A stretch of 17,142 bases of DNA, from assembly GCA_964429655.1 (NCBI GenBank), contig CAYSCZ010000065.1, positions 1-17,142 on the forward strand. Reading direction: 5' to 3'. Shown here piece after piece: positions 1-7,100 of the stretch. The stretch's first letter is position 1; every line of letters starts with the position of its first letter. The notes under the pieces were generated by a model. It did no database searches. It was given only the letters and a program-made list of their open reading frames with translations, and was not told the DNA's origin. The stretch is from CAYSCZ01 sp964429655 (lineage in GTDB: Bacteria; Bacteroidota; Bacteroidia; Cytophagales; Cyclobacteriaceae). Position numbers and translations under genes: made by a program.

Positions 1-13
1 GGTTAATGCCAAA

Positions 14-38
14 TAGTTTTAGCGGACCGCTCAAACTA
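14..38. repeat. 25-bp near-perfect palindrome (REP-like or terminator-like)
   Basis: Two 12-nt arms (14-25 and 27-38) are inverted complements with one mismatch around a single central base; the outer part reads tagtttt/aaacta and the core is agcgg-a-ccgct. Read on the minus strand, the palindrome is preceded by ccccc and opens with GTAG, the tetranucleotide typical of REP elements mobilised by RAYT transposases; that link is inference. It lies 45 bp beyond the end of the decayed methyltransferase gene on its downstream side, so it could also act as a transcript end, although the T-run after it on the minus strand is poor. Confidence 0.5.
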
Positions 39-82
39 CGGGGGTTTGATTCAATGATTTTTAGATTAAATTGCTTTTAAAT

Positions 83-839
83 TCATTTAACTGTAATTAT
101 TCTTACTCTTTTATAATCTGCAAGCCATTTTCCATTAATCAAGCATTTTTCCTTTACATTCTCTCCTGAATTTCCATCTTAATTTCCTCCATAGGGTTAT
201 CAGCAACCCCTGTGAAAAACTCATCTGCAAACGTTGAGACCCAATCCTTTATTCTAGAATTCTCATCCGCAAGTTCAGTCAGCCTGTCAAAATGTTCTGC
301 ATAGACATCCCTAAATCCTGCCGCTTCAAGTTCGCTCGAATATTCTCCGGTTGATGGAAAGTACCATAAATCTAAATCTGATTGTTTGCCATGTCCTTTT
401 TTTCGCAGAGCGCTTCGTAATTGATTGACAAATGTTTGAACATTTCTTTTACCTCCAAACTCGACAACGATTTCAGCGACTGGGTTCAAATGCTCATACA
501 TACACTTGAGGTCGTTATTGTAATCTTTTACCCAATGAAGTGCTGCATTAGAAAATATCGAATCAAATTTTTTATCAAATTTGAAGTTACTCGCATCTAC
601 CACTTGAAATTCGATGCCCGGGATTTTGATTTAGCGTCAGAAATCATTTTGCCTGATTTATCAATTCCAACTGTTTCCTCTGCGAGTTTGCTTATTTTAA
701 AAGTTAATGGTCCAGAGCCACATCTTAGGTTCAAAATTCTTTCATTCGCTTATATGTCAAGCAGCTTTATGAGGTTTTCTCCATAGTCATAAACATAAGA
801 ATGTTTGTAATTGTAAAGTTCAGGCTTCCATTTCGTCAT
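83..839 (-). pseudogene. Decayed SAM-dependent methyltransferase (trans-aconitate methyltransferase-like)
   Basis: Three reading frames joined end to end give a class I methyltransferase of about 252 residues, the usual length for this family. The first part starts at the ATG at 837-839 (MTKWKPELYNYKHSYVYDYG) and meets an in-frame TAA at 750-752. Reading on in the same frame gives ANERILNLRCGSG, which aligns with the SAM-binding motif (usually E-R-I-L-D-L-G-C-G-T-G) but has the Asp and first Gly replaced by Asn and Arg. A frameshift at about 612-630 moves into the open segment 603-154, containing the family motif SNAALHWV. A second shift in a GA-rich stretch near 160-166 restores the expected C-terminus NGKWLADYKRVRIITVK, ending at TGA 83-85. 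The stop, the two shifts and the altered motif I argue for a true pseudogene over a single sequencing error. No functional partner is visible. Confidence 0.85.
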
Positions 840-850
840 TTTAATATTAT

Positions 851-1015
851 CCCAGAATTGTCATTAGACTTTCTATTACATGGTTAAATCACTTCAAATC
901 AGACACTAAACATGTTATTGGCTCGTCACCATAGCGATGCTATGCCTCCTCGACCTAAGTGCCTGATTTTTTGGGCTTTAGCCCTTCATGACAAAATTCT
1001 AATGACAAATCTGGG
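851..1015. repeat. 165-bp MITE-like element with 18-bp terminal inverted repeats
   Basis: The left end cccagaattgtcattaga (851-868) is the inverted complement of 998-1015 with one mismatch (17/18). The bases just outside are attat on both sides in direct orientation (846-850 and 1016-1020), as expected for a 5-bp target duplication, although the DNA is AT-rich. Inside are two short palindromes: catagc-gat-gctatg (930-944) and gggct-tt-agccc (973-984). No transposase gene is present, so the element would be non-autonomous. A second copy begins at 17094 and is identical for all 49 bp visible, and its left flank differs from the flank here, which places the element's left border at 851. Confidence 0.75.
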
Positions 1016-1219
1016 ATTATTCATTTTTTATATGTTCAAACGATCGATCCAGCATAAGATGATCAATCAAATTTTCATGAACATCCGCGCTCACAACCTT
1101 CTCAAAAGTTCAGTTCTCTTATGGCTTTTAAACCTAATTAGATTAATTAATTAATTTAGAATCCTATGGATTTTAAGTACTGAAGAAGCATTATGAGCTT
1201 CCCATGATTTAGGCTCAAT

Positions 1220-1255
1220 CTATGATGAAGCTACGTTTGAAGCATAGCATCATAG
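1220..1255 (-). other. Bulged hairpin downstream of bcp
   Basis: On the minus strand ctatgat (1255-1249) pairs with atcatag (1226-1220). Directly inside, gctatg pairs with cgtagc (one G-U pair) around a 7-nt loop, leaving a 3-nt bulge. It lies about 22 nt past the bcp stop, so it could protect or end the prs-rplY-pth-bcp transcript, but no T-run follows it, so it is not a classical intrinsic terminator. The 10-mer gatgctatgc is shared with the inner palindrome of the 851-1015 repeat. Confidence 0.35.
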
Positions 1256-1276
1256 CACATATAAAATTTCAATCCA

Positions 1277-1735
1277 TCACCTCAAACGCTTCACTACCTT
1301 CATGGCTTCATTGACATGCTGGGTAGCATTGAACTGCGAATTAAAGATATGTTTTATCCTGCCGTCCTTTCCTATGATGTAAGTAACCCGTCCGGGCAAC
1401 AATCCCAACAAACTTCTAGGAACATCATATAGTTTTTCAACCTTTTTGTTGACATCACTTAAAAGGATAAAATTGAGGTCATGCTTGCTTCTAAACCTGC
1501 TGTGTGAAGAAGATGAATCGCTGCTAATACCAATCACTTCTGCACCTGCTTCTTTGAAGTCTTCGTATTTGTCCCTAAAACTACAAGCCTCTGCCGTACA
1601 TCCAGGGGTGAAGTCCTTCGGATAGAAATACAGTACTATAACTTTATTACCGATCAGGCTGCTGAGCTCAAATGTTTGTCCCTGACTATTTTTAAGTTTG
1701 AAATTAGGCGCTTTGTCACCGACTTTTACTGGCAT
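1277..1735 (-). CDS. bcp: Thioredoxin-dependent peroxiredoxin, BCP/PrxQ type
   Basis: This cytoplasmic enzyme reduces hydrogen peroxide and organic hydroperoxides with electrons from thioredoxin. The 152-residue length matches the single-domain BCP/PrxQ subfamily. The thioredoxin-fold N-terminus begins V-G-D-K-A-P-N-F. The peroxidatic cysteine is C46 in the motif FTPGCTAEACSFRD, and the resolving cysteine five residues on (C51) marks the atypical 2-Cys PrxQ form, in which both cysteines lie in one helix. The conserved catalytic Thr and Pro (T43, P44) and the later R-V-T-Y-I-I strand are present. The ATG lies 5 nt after the pth stop codon, so it is almost certainly co-transcribed with pth as the last gene of the prs-rplY-pth-bcp run. 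Nothing appears broken. Confidence 0.95.
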   Translation of the reverse strand: MPVKVGDKAPNFKLKNSQGQTFELSSLIGNKVIVLYFYPKDFTPGCTAEACSFRDKYEDFKEAGAEVIGISSDSSSSHSRFRSKHDLNFILLSDVNKKVEKLYDVPRSLLGLLPGRVTYIIGKDGRIKHIFNSQFNATQHVNEAMKVVKRLR

Positions 1736-1740
1736 GATTT

Positions 1741-2301
1741 TTAATCGTTATATTGATTCATTGTTATTTGAGCACCAATAGTTGAAAAGGAAAGAATCAT
1801 ATCAACTGCTTTATCCAAACATACTTTTAAATCATCCATCTCTTGTTGATTAAAGTTGCTCAATACATAATCAACCTGTTGACCCTTGTGAAAGTTATCA
1901 CCAATGCCAAACTTTAGCCGGGGGTAATCATTGCCTCCTGTGACATCTTCAATGTTTTTTAAGCCATTATGTCCGGCATTGCTCCCTTTCAAACGTATGC
2001 GTAGCTTACCAAAGGGTAAGGCAATGTCATCTGTTACCACCAATAATTTGTCTTTAGATAACTTAAGTTGACTGAGCCAGTACTGAATAGCTTTACCACT
2101 GAGGTTCATGTAAGTGGTTGGTTTTAAAAGGTGAAGGCTTCTTCCTTTGTGTTTGATTTCACACCTGCTGCCTTGCCTATCCAGCTTAAAATCCTCACCA
2201 AACTTATCAGCCAGTTGATCGAGTACCAAAAAGCCCACATTGTGTCTGGTTAGCTCGTATTCCCTACCAATGTTGCCTAACCCGGCAATGAGATACTTCA
2301 T
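1741..2301 (-). CDS. pth: Peptidyl-tRNA hydrolase
   Basis: It cleaves the ester bond of peptidyl-tRNAs released from stalled ribosomes, recycling tRNA in the cytoplasm. The 186-residue protein has the family landmarks: GLGN (N10), T-R-H-N-V-G with catalytic H20, T-Y-M-N-L-S-G (N66), the D-D-I-A-L-P-F-G segment with D92 (equivalent to E. coli D93), and G-S-N-A-G-H-N-G with N112. The start chosen is the ATG at 2299-2301, giving MKYLIAGLGN, the standard N-terminus; the frame stays open upstream only to a TTG and would add ten unlikely residues. One oddity is that the usual GLGNPG reads GLGNIG. It follows rplY by 91 nt and precedes bcp by 5 nt; rplY and pth are neighbours in many bacteria. Confidence 0.95.
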   Translation of the reverse strand: MKYLIAGLGNIGREYELTRHNVGFLVLDQLADKFGEDFKLDRQGSRCEIKHKGRSLHLLKPTTYMNLSGKAIQYWLSQLKLSKDKLLVVTDDIALPFGKLRIRLKGSNAGHNGLKNIEDVTGGNDYPRLKFGIGDNFHKGQQVDYVLSNFNQQEMDDLKVCLDKAVDMILSFSTIGAQITMNQYND

Positions 2302-2332
2302 GATTAAATATAAAAACACCTCTCCAGGCAAA

Positions 2333-2351
2333 TCCTGAAATAAGTTCAGGA
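2333..2351 (-). other. Small hairpin in the rplY-pth spacer
   Basis: Seven-base arms tcctgaa (2333-2339) and ttcagga (2345-2351) form a stem with a 5-nt loop in the 91-nt gap between rplY and pth. On the minus strand it is followed only by tttg, so it would be at best a weak terminator or a processing and stability site that sets pth-bcp expression relative to prs-rplY. Confidence 0.3.
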
Positions 2352-2392
2352 GGCGCTCTGGTTAACTATTGAGGCATGTTTTCGAAATGATA

Positions 2393-2974
2393 TTAAGCTT
2401 CAGCTTCCTCTTCTTCGGTTTTACCCCTCATTGCGCGAGGCACTTCTAAAGAAACAATGGAAACCAATTCACTATTAAGTATCTGATAATCCTTGGGTTC
2501 CATTTCACCAACTTTTATACTTTTACCCAGTTCCAGTTTGCTGATGTCAACATCCAAATATTCAGGCATATTATCCGGTAAGGCTTTGACGGTCAGGTAT
2601 CTTAATTTCATTACAATCTTACCCCCTTTGATTACTCCTGGCGCATTGCCATGAAGCTTAATTGGGACGTTCATTTTGATTAGCCTGTCATTTTTTAATA
2701 AAAGAAAATCAGCATGCAAAATAAACTCGCTTACCGGGTGAAATTGAATATCCTGAAGAATACATTTGTATATATCACCTTCGATATTTAACTCTATAAA
2801 ATGAATTTCTGAAGTATACACCAGGTCCCTGAAAAGGATCATTGGCGCATAAAAATGGATTTGATGCTCTCCTCCATACAATACACAAGGCACGTTACCC
2901 TCCGCTCTCAGTCTTTTAGATTCGGATTTGCCGAGATTTGCTCTTTTATACCCTATAATCTCATGCGTTTTCAT
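2393..2974 (-). CDS. rplY: 50S ribosomal protein L25, long (Ctc/TL5) form
   Basis: This protein binds 5S rRNA in the large ribosomal subunit; the two-domain form is the general-stress protein Ctc of Bacillus. The 193 residues comprise an N-terminal L25 domain (about 1-90, with R-A-x-G-x-V-P-C-V-L-Y-G-G near 23-35 and L-Q-D-I-Q-F-H-P near 73-80), a C-terminal beta domain (about 95-180, with P-I-K-L-H-G-N-A-P-G-V-I-K-G-G), and a short acidic tail rich in Glu and Ala, as is usual in this family. The ATG lies 12 nt after prs, and the prs-rplY-pth order is widely conserved. The N-terminus K-T-H-E-I-I-G-Y-K-R begins with the first beta strand of the family, which supports the start. Confidence 0.95.
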   Translation of the reverse strand: MKTHEIIGYKRANLGKSESKRLRAEGNVPCVLYGGEHQIHFYAPMILFRDLVYTSEIHFIELNIEGDIYKCILQDIQFHPVSEFILHADFLLLKNDRLIKMNVPIKLHGNAPGVIKGGKIVMKLRYLTVKALPDNMPEYLDVDISKLELGKSIKVGEMEPKDYQILNSELVSIVSLEVPRAMRGKTEEEEAEA

Positions 2975-2986
2975 AATGATATTAAT

Positions 2987-3916
2987 TTAATTTATAAATA
3001 GTGAACTAATTGATTCATGATCATGAACTTTTCTTATGCCTTTGGCAAATAGTCCGGCAACAGAAATGATTTTTATTTTTTCATTAGCCTGTATGTTTGC
3101 TATGGTATCCGTTACTACTAACTCTTTGAGTGAGGAATTATTGATGTTTTCATAAGCATTTCCGGATAAAACGGCATGTGTACAAACTGCCCGGACTGAC
3201 TTGGCACCTTTTTCCTTGATGATGTCTGCAGCCCTGGCCATAGTGCCTGCCGTATCAATAATATCATCAACCAGAACAACGTCACGATCTTTAACATCAC
3301 CAATCACCTGCATGGATGCAATTTCATTGGCCCTTTTTCTGTGTTTATCACACACAACCATTTCGGCTTCAAAATATTTTGCATAGGCCCTGGTTCTGGT
3401 AGTGCCTCCAACATCAGGAGATGCAAACACAAGATTGTGGAAGTTATGAGCTTTGATATAAGGAATAAAAATATATGAACCATCCAGGTGGTCAACTGGT
3501 ATATCAAAAAAACCCTGTATTTGACCGGCATGCAAGTCGCAGGTCATTATTCGGTTTGCACCTGCCGCAGAAAGCAGGTTAGCCACAAGCTTTGCGGCTA
3601 TGGCAACCCGGGGTTTATCCTTGCGGTCTTGCCGGGCATATCCAAAATAAGGGACAACAACAGTCACATACTTTGCACTGGCTCGTCTTGCTGCATCTAT
3701 CATCAGCAGGAGTTCAAAGAGGTTATCAGCAGGAGGGATAGTCGATTGAATTATGAATAGATCGCATCCTCTGACTGATTCATCATAGGAAAAATGAATT
3801 TCTCCATCCTTAAACCTTTTGTAAGAACTTATACCCAGCGGCTTGCCATATGCTTGCGCAATTTTTTCGGCCAAATCCCTTGATCCTTGTCCTGAAAATA
3901 TTTTTACTGATGACAT
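2987..3916 (-). CDS. prs: Ribose-phosphate pyrophosphokinase (PRPP synthetase)
   Basis: It transfers pyrophosphate from ATP to ribose 5-phosphate to make PRPP, the precursor for purine, pyrimidine, histidine, tryptophan and NAD synthesis. The 309-residue protein is the standard class I length. Visible landmarks are the N-terminal K-I-F-S-G-Q-G-S, the F-K-D-G-E motif (35-39), the ATP-binding P-Y-F-G-Y-A-R-Q-D-R-K (89-99), the metal-binding D-L-H-A-G-Q-I-Q-G-F-F (127-137), the catalytic-loop K191 and R193 region, and the PRPP-binding loop DDIIDTAGT (217-225). It is the first gene of the prs-rplY-pth-bcp run. A strong intrinsic terminator ends only about 14 nt upstream of its ATG, which leaves its promoter unclear (see findings). 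PurL, encoded just upstream, uses the pathway that PRPP feeds. Confidence 0.97.
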   Translation of the reverse strand: MSSVKIFSGQGSRDLAEKIAQAYGKPLGISSYKRFKDGEIHFSYDESVRGCDLFIIQSTIPPADNLFELLLMIDAARRASAKYVTVVVPYFGYARQDRKDKPRVAIAAKLVANLLSAAGANRIMTCDLHAGQIQGFFDIPVDHLDGSYIFIPYIKAHNFHNLVFASPDVGGTTRTRAYAKYFEAEMVVCDKHRKRANEIASMQVIGDVKDRDVVLVDDIIDTAGTMARAADIIKEKGAKSVRAVCTHAVLSGNAYENINNSSLKELVVTDTIANIQANEKIKIISVAGLFAKGIRKVHDHESISSLFIN

Positions 3917-3929
3917 TTAATTTATCCTA

Positions 3930-3964
3930 TTAAAATAAAATATCCCGACCTTAAAAGACCGGGA
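3930..3964 (-). terminator. Intrinsic terminator after tRNA-Gln, before prs
   Basis: On the minus strand tcccggtc (3964-3957) pairs with ggtcggga (3950-3943) through eight base pairs including two G-U pairs, with a ttttaa loop. It is followed at once by tattttatttt (3942-3932). This is a textbook hairpin plus T-tract ten bases beyond the 3' end of the tRNA gene. Confidence 0.75.
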
Positions 3965-3973
3965 CCGATAATG

Positions 3974-4046
3974 TTGTCCGACTAGGGCTCGAACCTAGAC
4001 TCTTCTGGACCAAAACCAGACGTGTTGCCAGTTACACCATCGGACA
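3974..4046 (-). tRNA. tRNA-Gln (anticodon TTG)
   Basis: The cloverleaf is complete. The acceptor arm pairs TGTCCGA (4046-4040) with TCGGACA (3981-3975), with discriminator A at 3974. A D-arm contains GTGTAACTGGCAACAC. The anticodon stem TCTGG/CCAGA encloses the loop TTTTGGT, with anticodon TTG at 4013-4011. The T-arm CTAGG-TTCGAGC-CCTAG is intact. CCA is not encoded, so it must be added after transcription. The gene sits alone between purL and prs, with a promoter-like box upstream and a terminator downstream. Confidence 0.96.
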
Positions 4047-4070
4047 ATCTCACTGCTCGAAATTGGGATA

Positions 4071-4078
4071 CAAAATTA
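4071..4078 (-). promoter_or_regulatory. Bacteroidota-type -7 box upstream of tRNA-Gln
   Basis: On the minus strand this reads TAATTTTG, a full match to the Bacteroidota -7 consensus TAnnTTTG, 25 nt before the tRNA 5' end, which is a sensible distance for a short leader. The -33 partner (TTG at 19-21 nt upstream) is degenerate. The box overlaps an AT-only inverted repeat (aattagaa/ttctaatt) that may also mark the end of purL. Confidence 0.45.
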
Positions 4079-4138
4079 GAATTTATTTTCTAATTCTAAA
4101 ATATTATTTCAAAACCTCAAGGTCTATCAAATATTGGT

Positions 4139-7100
4139 TTATTTAATTGATTTTATCCATTCCCTAGCGTTAATAAATGGTTCGATCCAGGGGCTAACTT
4201 CATCCTGTTTCTCGGATTTTGGATAATATGGCCAATTCCATGGATATAATGACCTTTCAAGGTGTGGCATTATGGCAAGATGCCTTCCATCATCAGATAC
4301 CAAAGCAGCAGCATGATAATCTGATCCATTAGGATTACCCGGATATTCCTCGAAGTGATATTTTATGGCAATTTTATGTTGTGATTCTTTGGGTATAATA
4401 AACCTACCTTCGCTGTGGGCTATCCAGATCCCTGGTTTGGACCCTTCCAGGGATTTTAACATGATGGAGGGCGTAGGCAGAATGTCGACAGTGAGAAAAG
4501 AACACTCGAATTTACCTGATTTATTATGACCCATTTTTGGAGGACCTGCCATTCCCGGGAATAAGAGATCAAGTTCCATCATCAATTGACAGCCATTACA
4601 AACCCCGAGACTTAAGGTGTCATGTCTGGAATAAAAATCTTTTAATGCTTTATTAGCTTTCGAGTTATATAAAAATGCACCTGCCCAGCCTTTGGCTGAT
4701 CCCAGGACATCCGAATTGGAAAAACCTCCTACGAAAACGATCAGATGTACATCACTCAATGTTTCCCTGCCCGATACAAGATCTGTCATATGTATATCCT
4801 TCACTTCAAACCCTGCATAGTGAAGGCACCATGCCATTTCCCGATCTCCATTTACGCCTTTCTCCCGGATGATTGCTGCTTTGGGAGCTAAATCGTTATC
4901 CTTTGAATGATAATCGCTCATCTGGCCGGTGAAATTTTCAGGAAAGCTGAAGCTTAACCGTTGTTTATCAAAGTTTAGCCATCGCTGTTCAGCATGGTCT
5001 GATTCCGTTTGTAGCTGATCCAGCAGATAACTGCTTTTGGTCCATACCCTGCGATAGTGGTGGACATCAAAAGCAATGGATTCATGATCATGGTCAATAA
5101 TGATTTTATGATCTTCAATTACATGTCCAATCTCAGCAATACTAATGTGTTCTTTTTCAAACGCTTCAACAACTGTTTCAGGTTGCTGAGCCTGGATAAG
5201 TATAGCTGGGGTTTCGCTGAACAGGAGTTTGATGAAATCTTTTTCCTTTAATACATCCAGATCAAGGTGCAAGCCATAATCAATGTTAGGGAAATTCATT
5301 TCCAGCAGGGCGGTTACAAGACCGCCGGAAGATACATCATGTCCCGCCAGAATATGACCATTATTGATCAGCGATTGTACTACTTTAAATACTTTCATGA
5401 CCAGGTTTGCATCTTTAATATCCGGCGCTTTATCGCCTATATTATTTAAGGTCTGACAAAAGGCACTTCCCCCAAGGTCATAACAGCCAGGATTGAGGCT
5501 CACATAAAAAATTGAAGATTGTTTCTTCTTTTGAAGAACCGGCTCAATTATTTTGGTGATATCCGAAACTTGTCCAACGGTGGATACAATAGCAGTTCCC
5601 GGTGACTTAACGATCGAACCATTGGGGTATTTCTGGCTCATGGAAAGGGAATCTTTACCGGTTGGCACGTTGATTCCAAGATTAATGGCAAAGTTACTGG
5701 CTGCTTCTACCGCTTGATACAGCCTTGAGATCTCGCCTTTATTTTTTGCAGGCCACATCCAATTCATAGATAATGAAACACCCTTCAATCCATGGGTAAG
5801 AGGAGCCCAGGTAAGATTTGTTAATGCTTCGGTGATCGATAGTCGAATGCCTACAGCAGCATCAATTAAACCGGGTATCGGTGCGTGACCGATGGAGGTA
5901 GCAATACCATTTTTAGATTGATAGTCAAGGCTGGTAACCGCTACATTATTTAATGGAATTTGCAATTCCCCGCAGGTTTGCTGCTTAGCCACTTTACCCG
6001 TAACACATCGGTCAACCTTGTTGGTTAGCCAATCCTTGGATGCCACGGATTCCAGTGAAAGCACATCTTTAAGGTAATCCTCAACTTTATTGCGTATGTA
6101 TTCCACTGCCTGGTAAGACTCATTAGCGGTATCATCCTTAAGCGTTATCTTAGGTGAAGAGCCTATCAAATGATCAATTTTTAAATCAATGGGTTTTTGT
6201 TCACTTTTATTCTGCATGGTAAAAGCCTGATCGCCGGTAGCTTCACCTACGATGTAAAAAGGTGTCCTTTCACGGTTTGACACATCACTCAGGTAACCAA
6301 TAGCTGCATTTTTTATGGCAACCCCCATTCTTTCCTGTGATTCATTGGATATGATTTCCTTATCTGATAATGTAGGATCGCCAATGGGTAGTTTATCCAG
6401 GTAGATTTTTCCGCCGGATTGTTCTACCAACTCGCTGAAACAATTAAGATGTCCCCCCGCACCGTGGTCATGGATAGAAATGACTGGGTTATCATCAAGC
6501 TCCGTCATAGCCCTGGTGGCGTTGGCTACTCTTTTTTGCATTTCTGGATTGGATCGTTGAACGGCATTCAACTCAATTCTATTTTGATATTCGCCTGTTA
6601 TTACCGATGAGACGGCTCCGCCACCCATTCCAATCCTGTAATTATCCCCGCCCAGCAGAACGATAGCGTCTCCTTTCTCAACGGGTTTCTTTTGGCTTTC
6701 TTTGCGCTTTCCATAACCGATACCTCCTGCCAGCATGATTACTTTATCATAGCCAATAATTTCATTTTTTTCTTGATGTTCAAACGTTAGCAAGCTGCCA
6801 CATATAAGCGGTTGGCCAAACTTGTTTCCAAAGTCACTGGCACCATTAGAAGCTTTGATGAGTATTTCTGTAGGGGTTTGATATAACCAGTTACGTGCTT
6901 TGATGTTATGCTCCCACTTTTTATCATCGTTATTTCTGGGGTACGATGTCATGTAAACGGCAGTTCCTGCCAGCGGGATGCTTCCCTGGCCACCTGCCAT
7001 GCGATCTCTTATCTCTCCTCCGGAACCTGTAGCTGCTCCATTAAAAGGTTCAACAGTAGTGGGGAAATTATGGGTTTCTGCTTTCAGGCTAATGACCGAT

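Larger units (their letters stand above)
840..1276. other. Gene-free stretch between methyltransferase pseudogene and bcp
   Basis: No convincing coding region is seen on either strand. The stretch contains the inverted-repeat element at 851-1015, an AT-rich spacer (1021-1200) with a short ttaattaattaattt run near 1141-1156, and a bulged hairpin at 1220-1255. An 80-codon open frame on the plus strand (912-1154) begins inside the repeat and has no recognisable protein character. Confidence 0.7.

Noticed and set aside
421..786. 121-codon plus-strand open frame opposite the methyltransferase
   Set aside because: It is antisense to the decayed methyltransferase, whose minus-strand motifs are clear; the plus-strand translation has no recognisable protein features.
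912..1154. 80-codon open frame on the plus strand
   Set aside because: It starts within the inverted-repeat element, runs into AT-rich spacer, and the translation shows no family motif or normal composition.
4075..4100. AT-only inverted repeat after purL as terminator
   Set aside because: The 8-bp A/T stem would be unstable and overlaps the promoter-like box of tRNA-Gln; kept only as a remark there.
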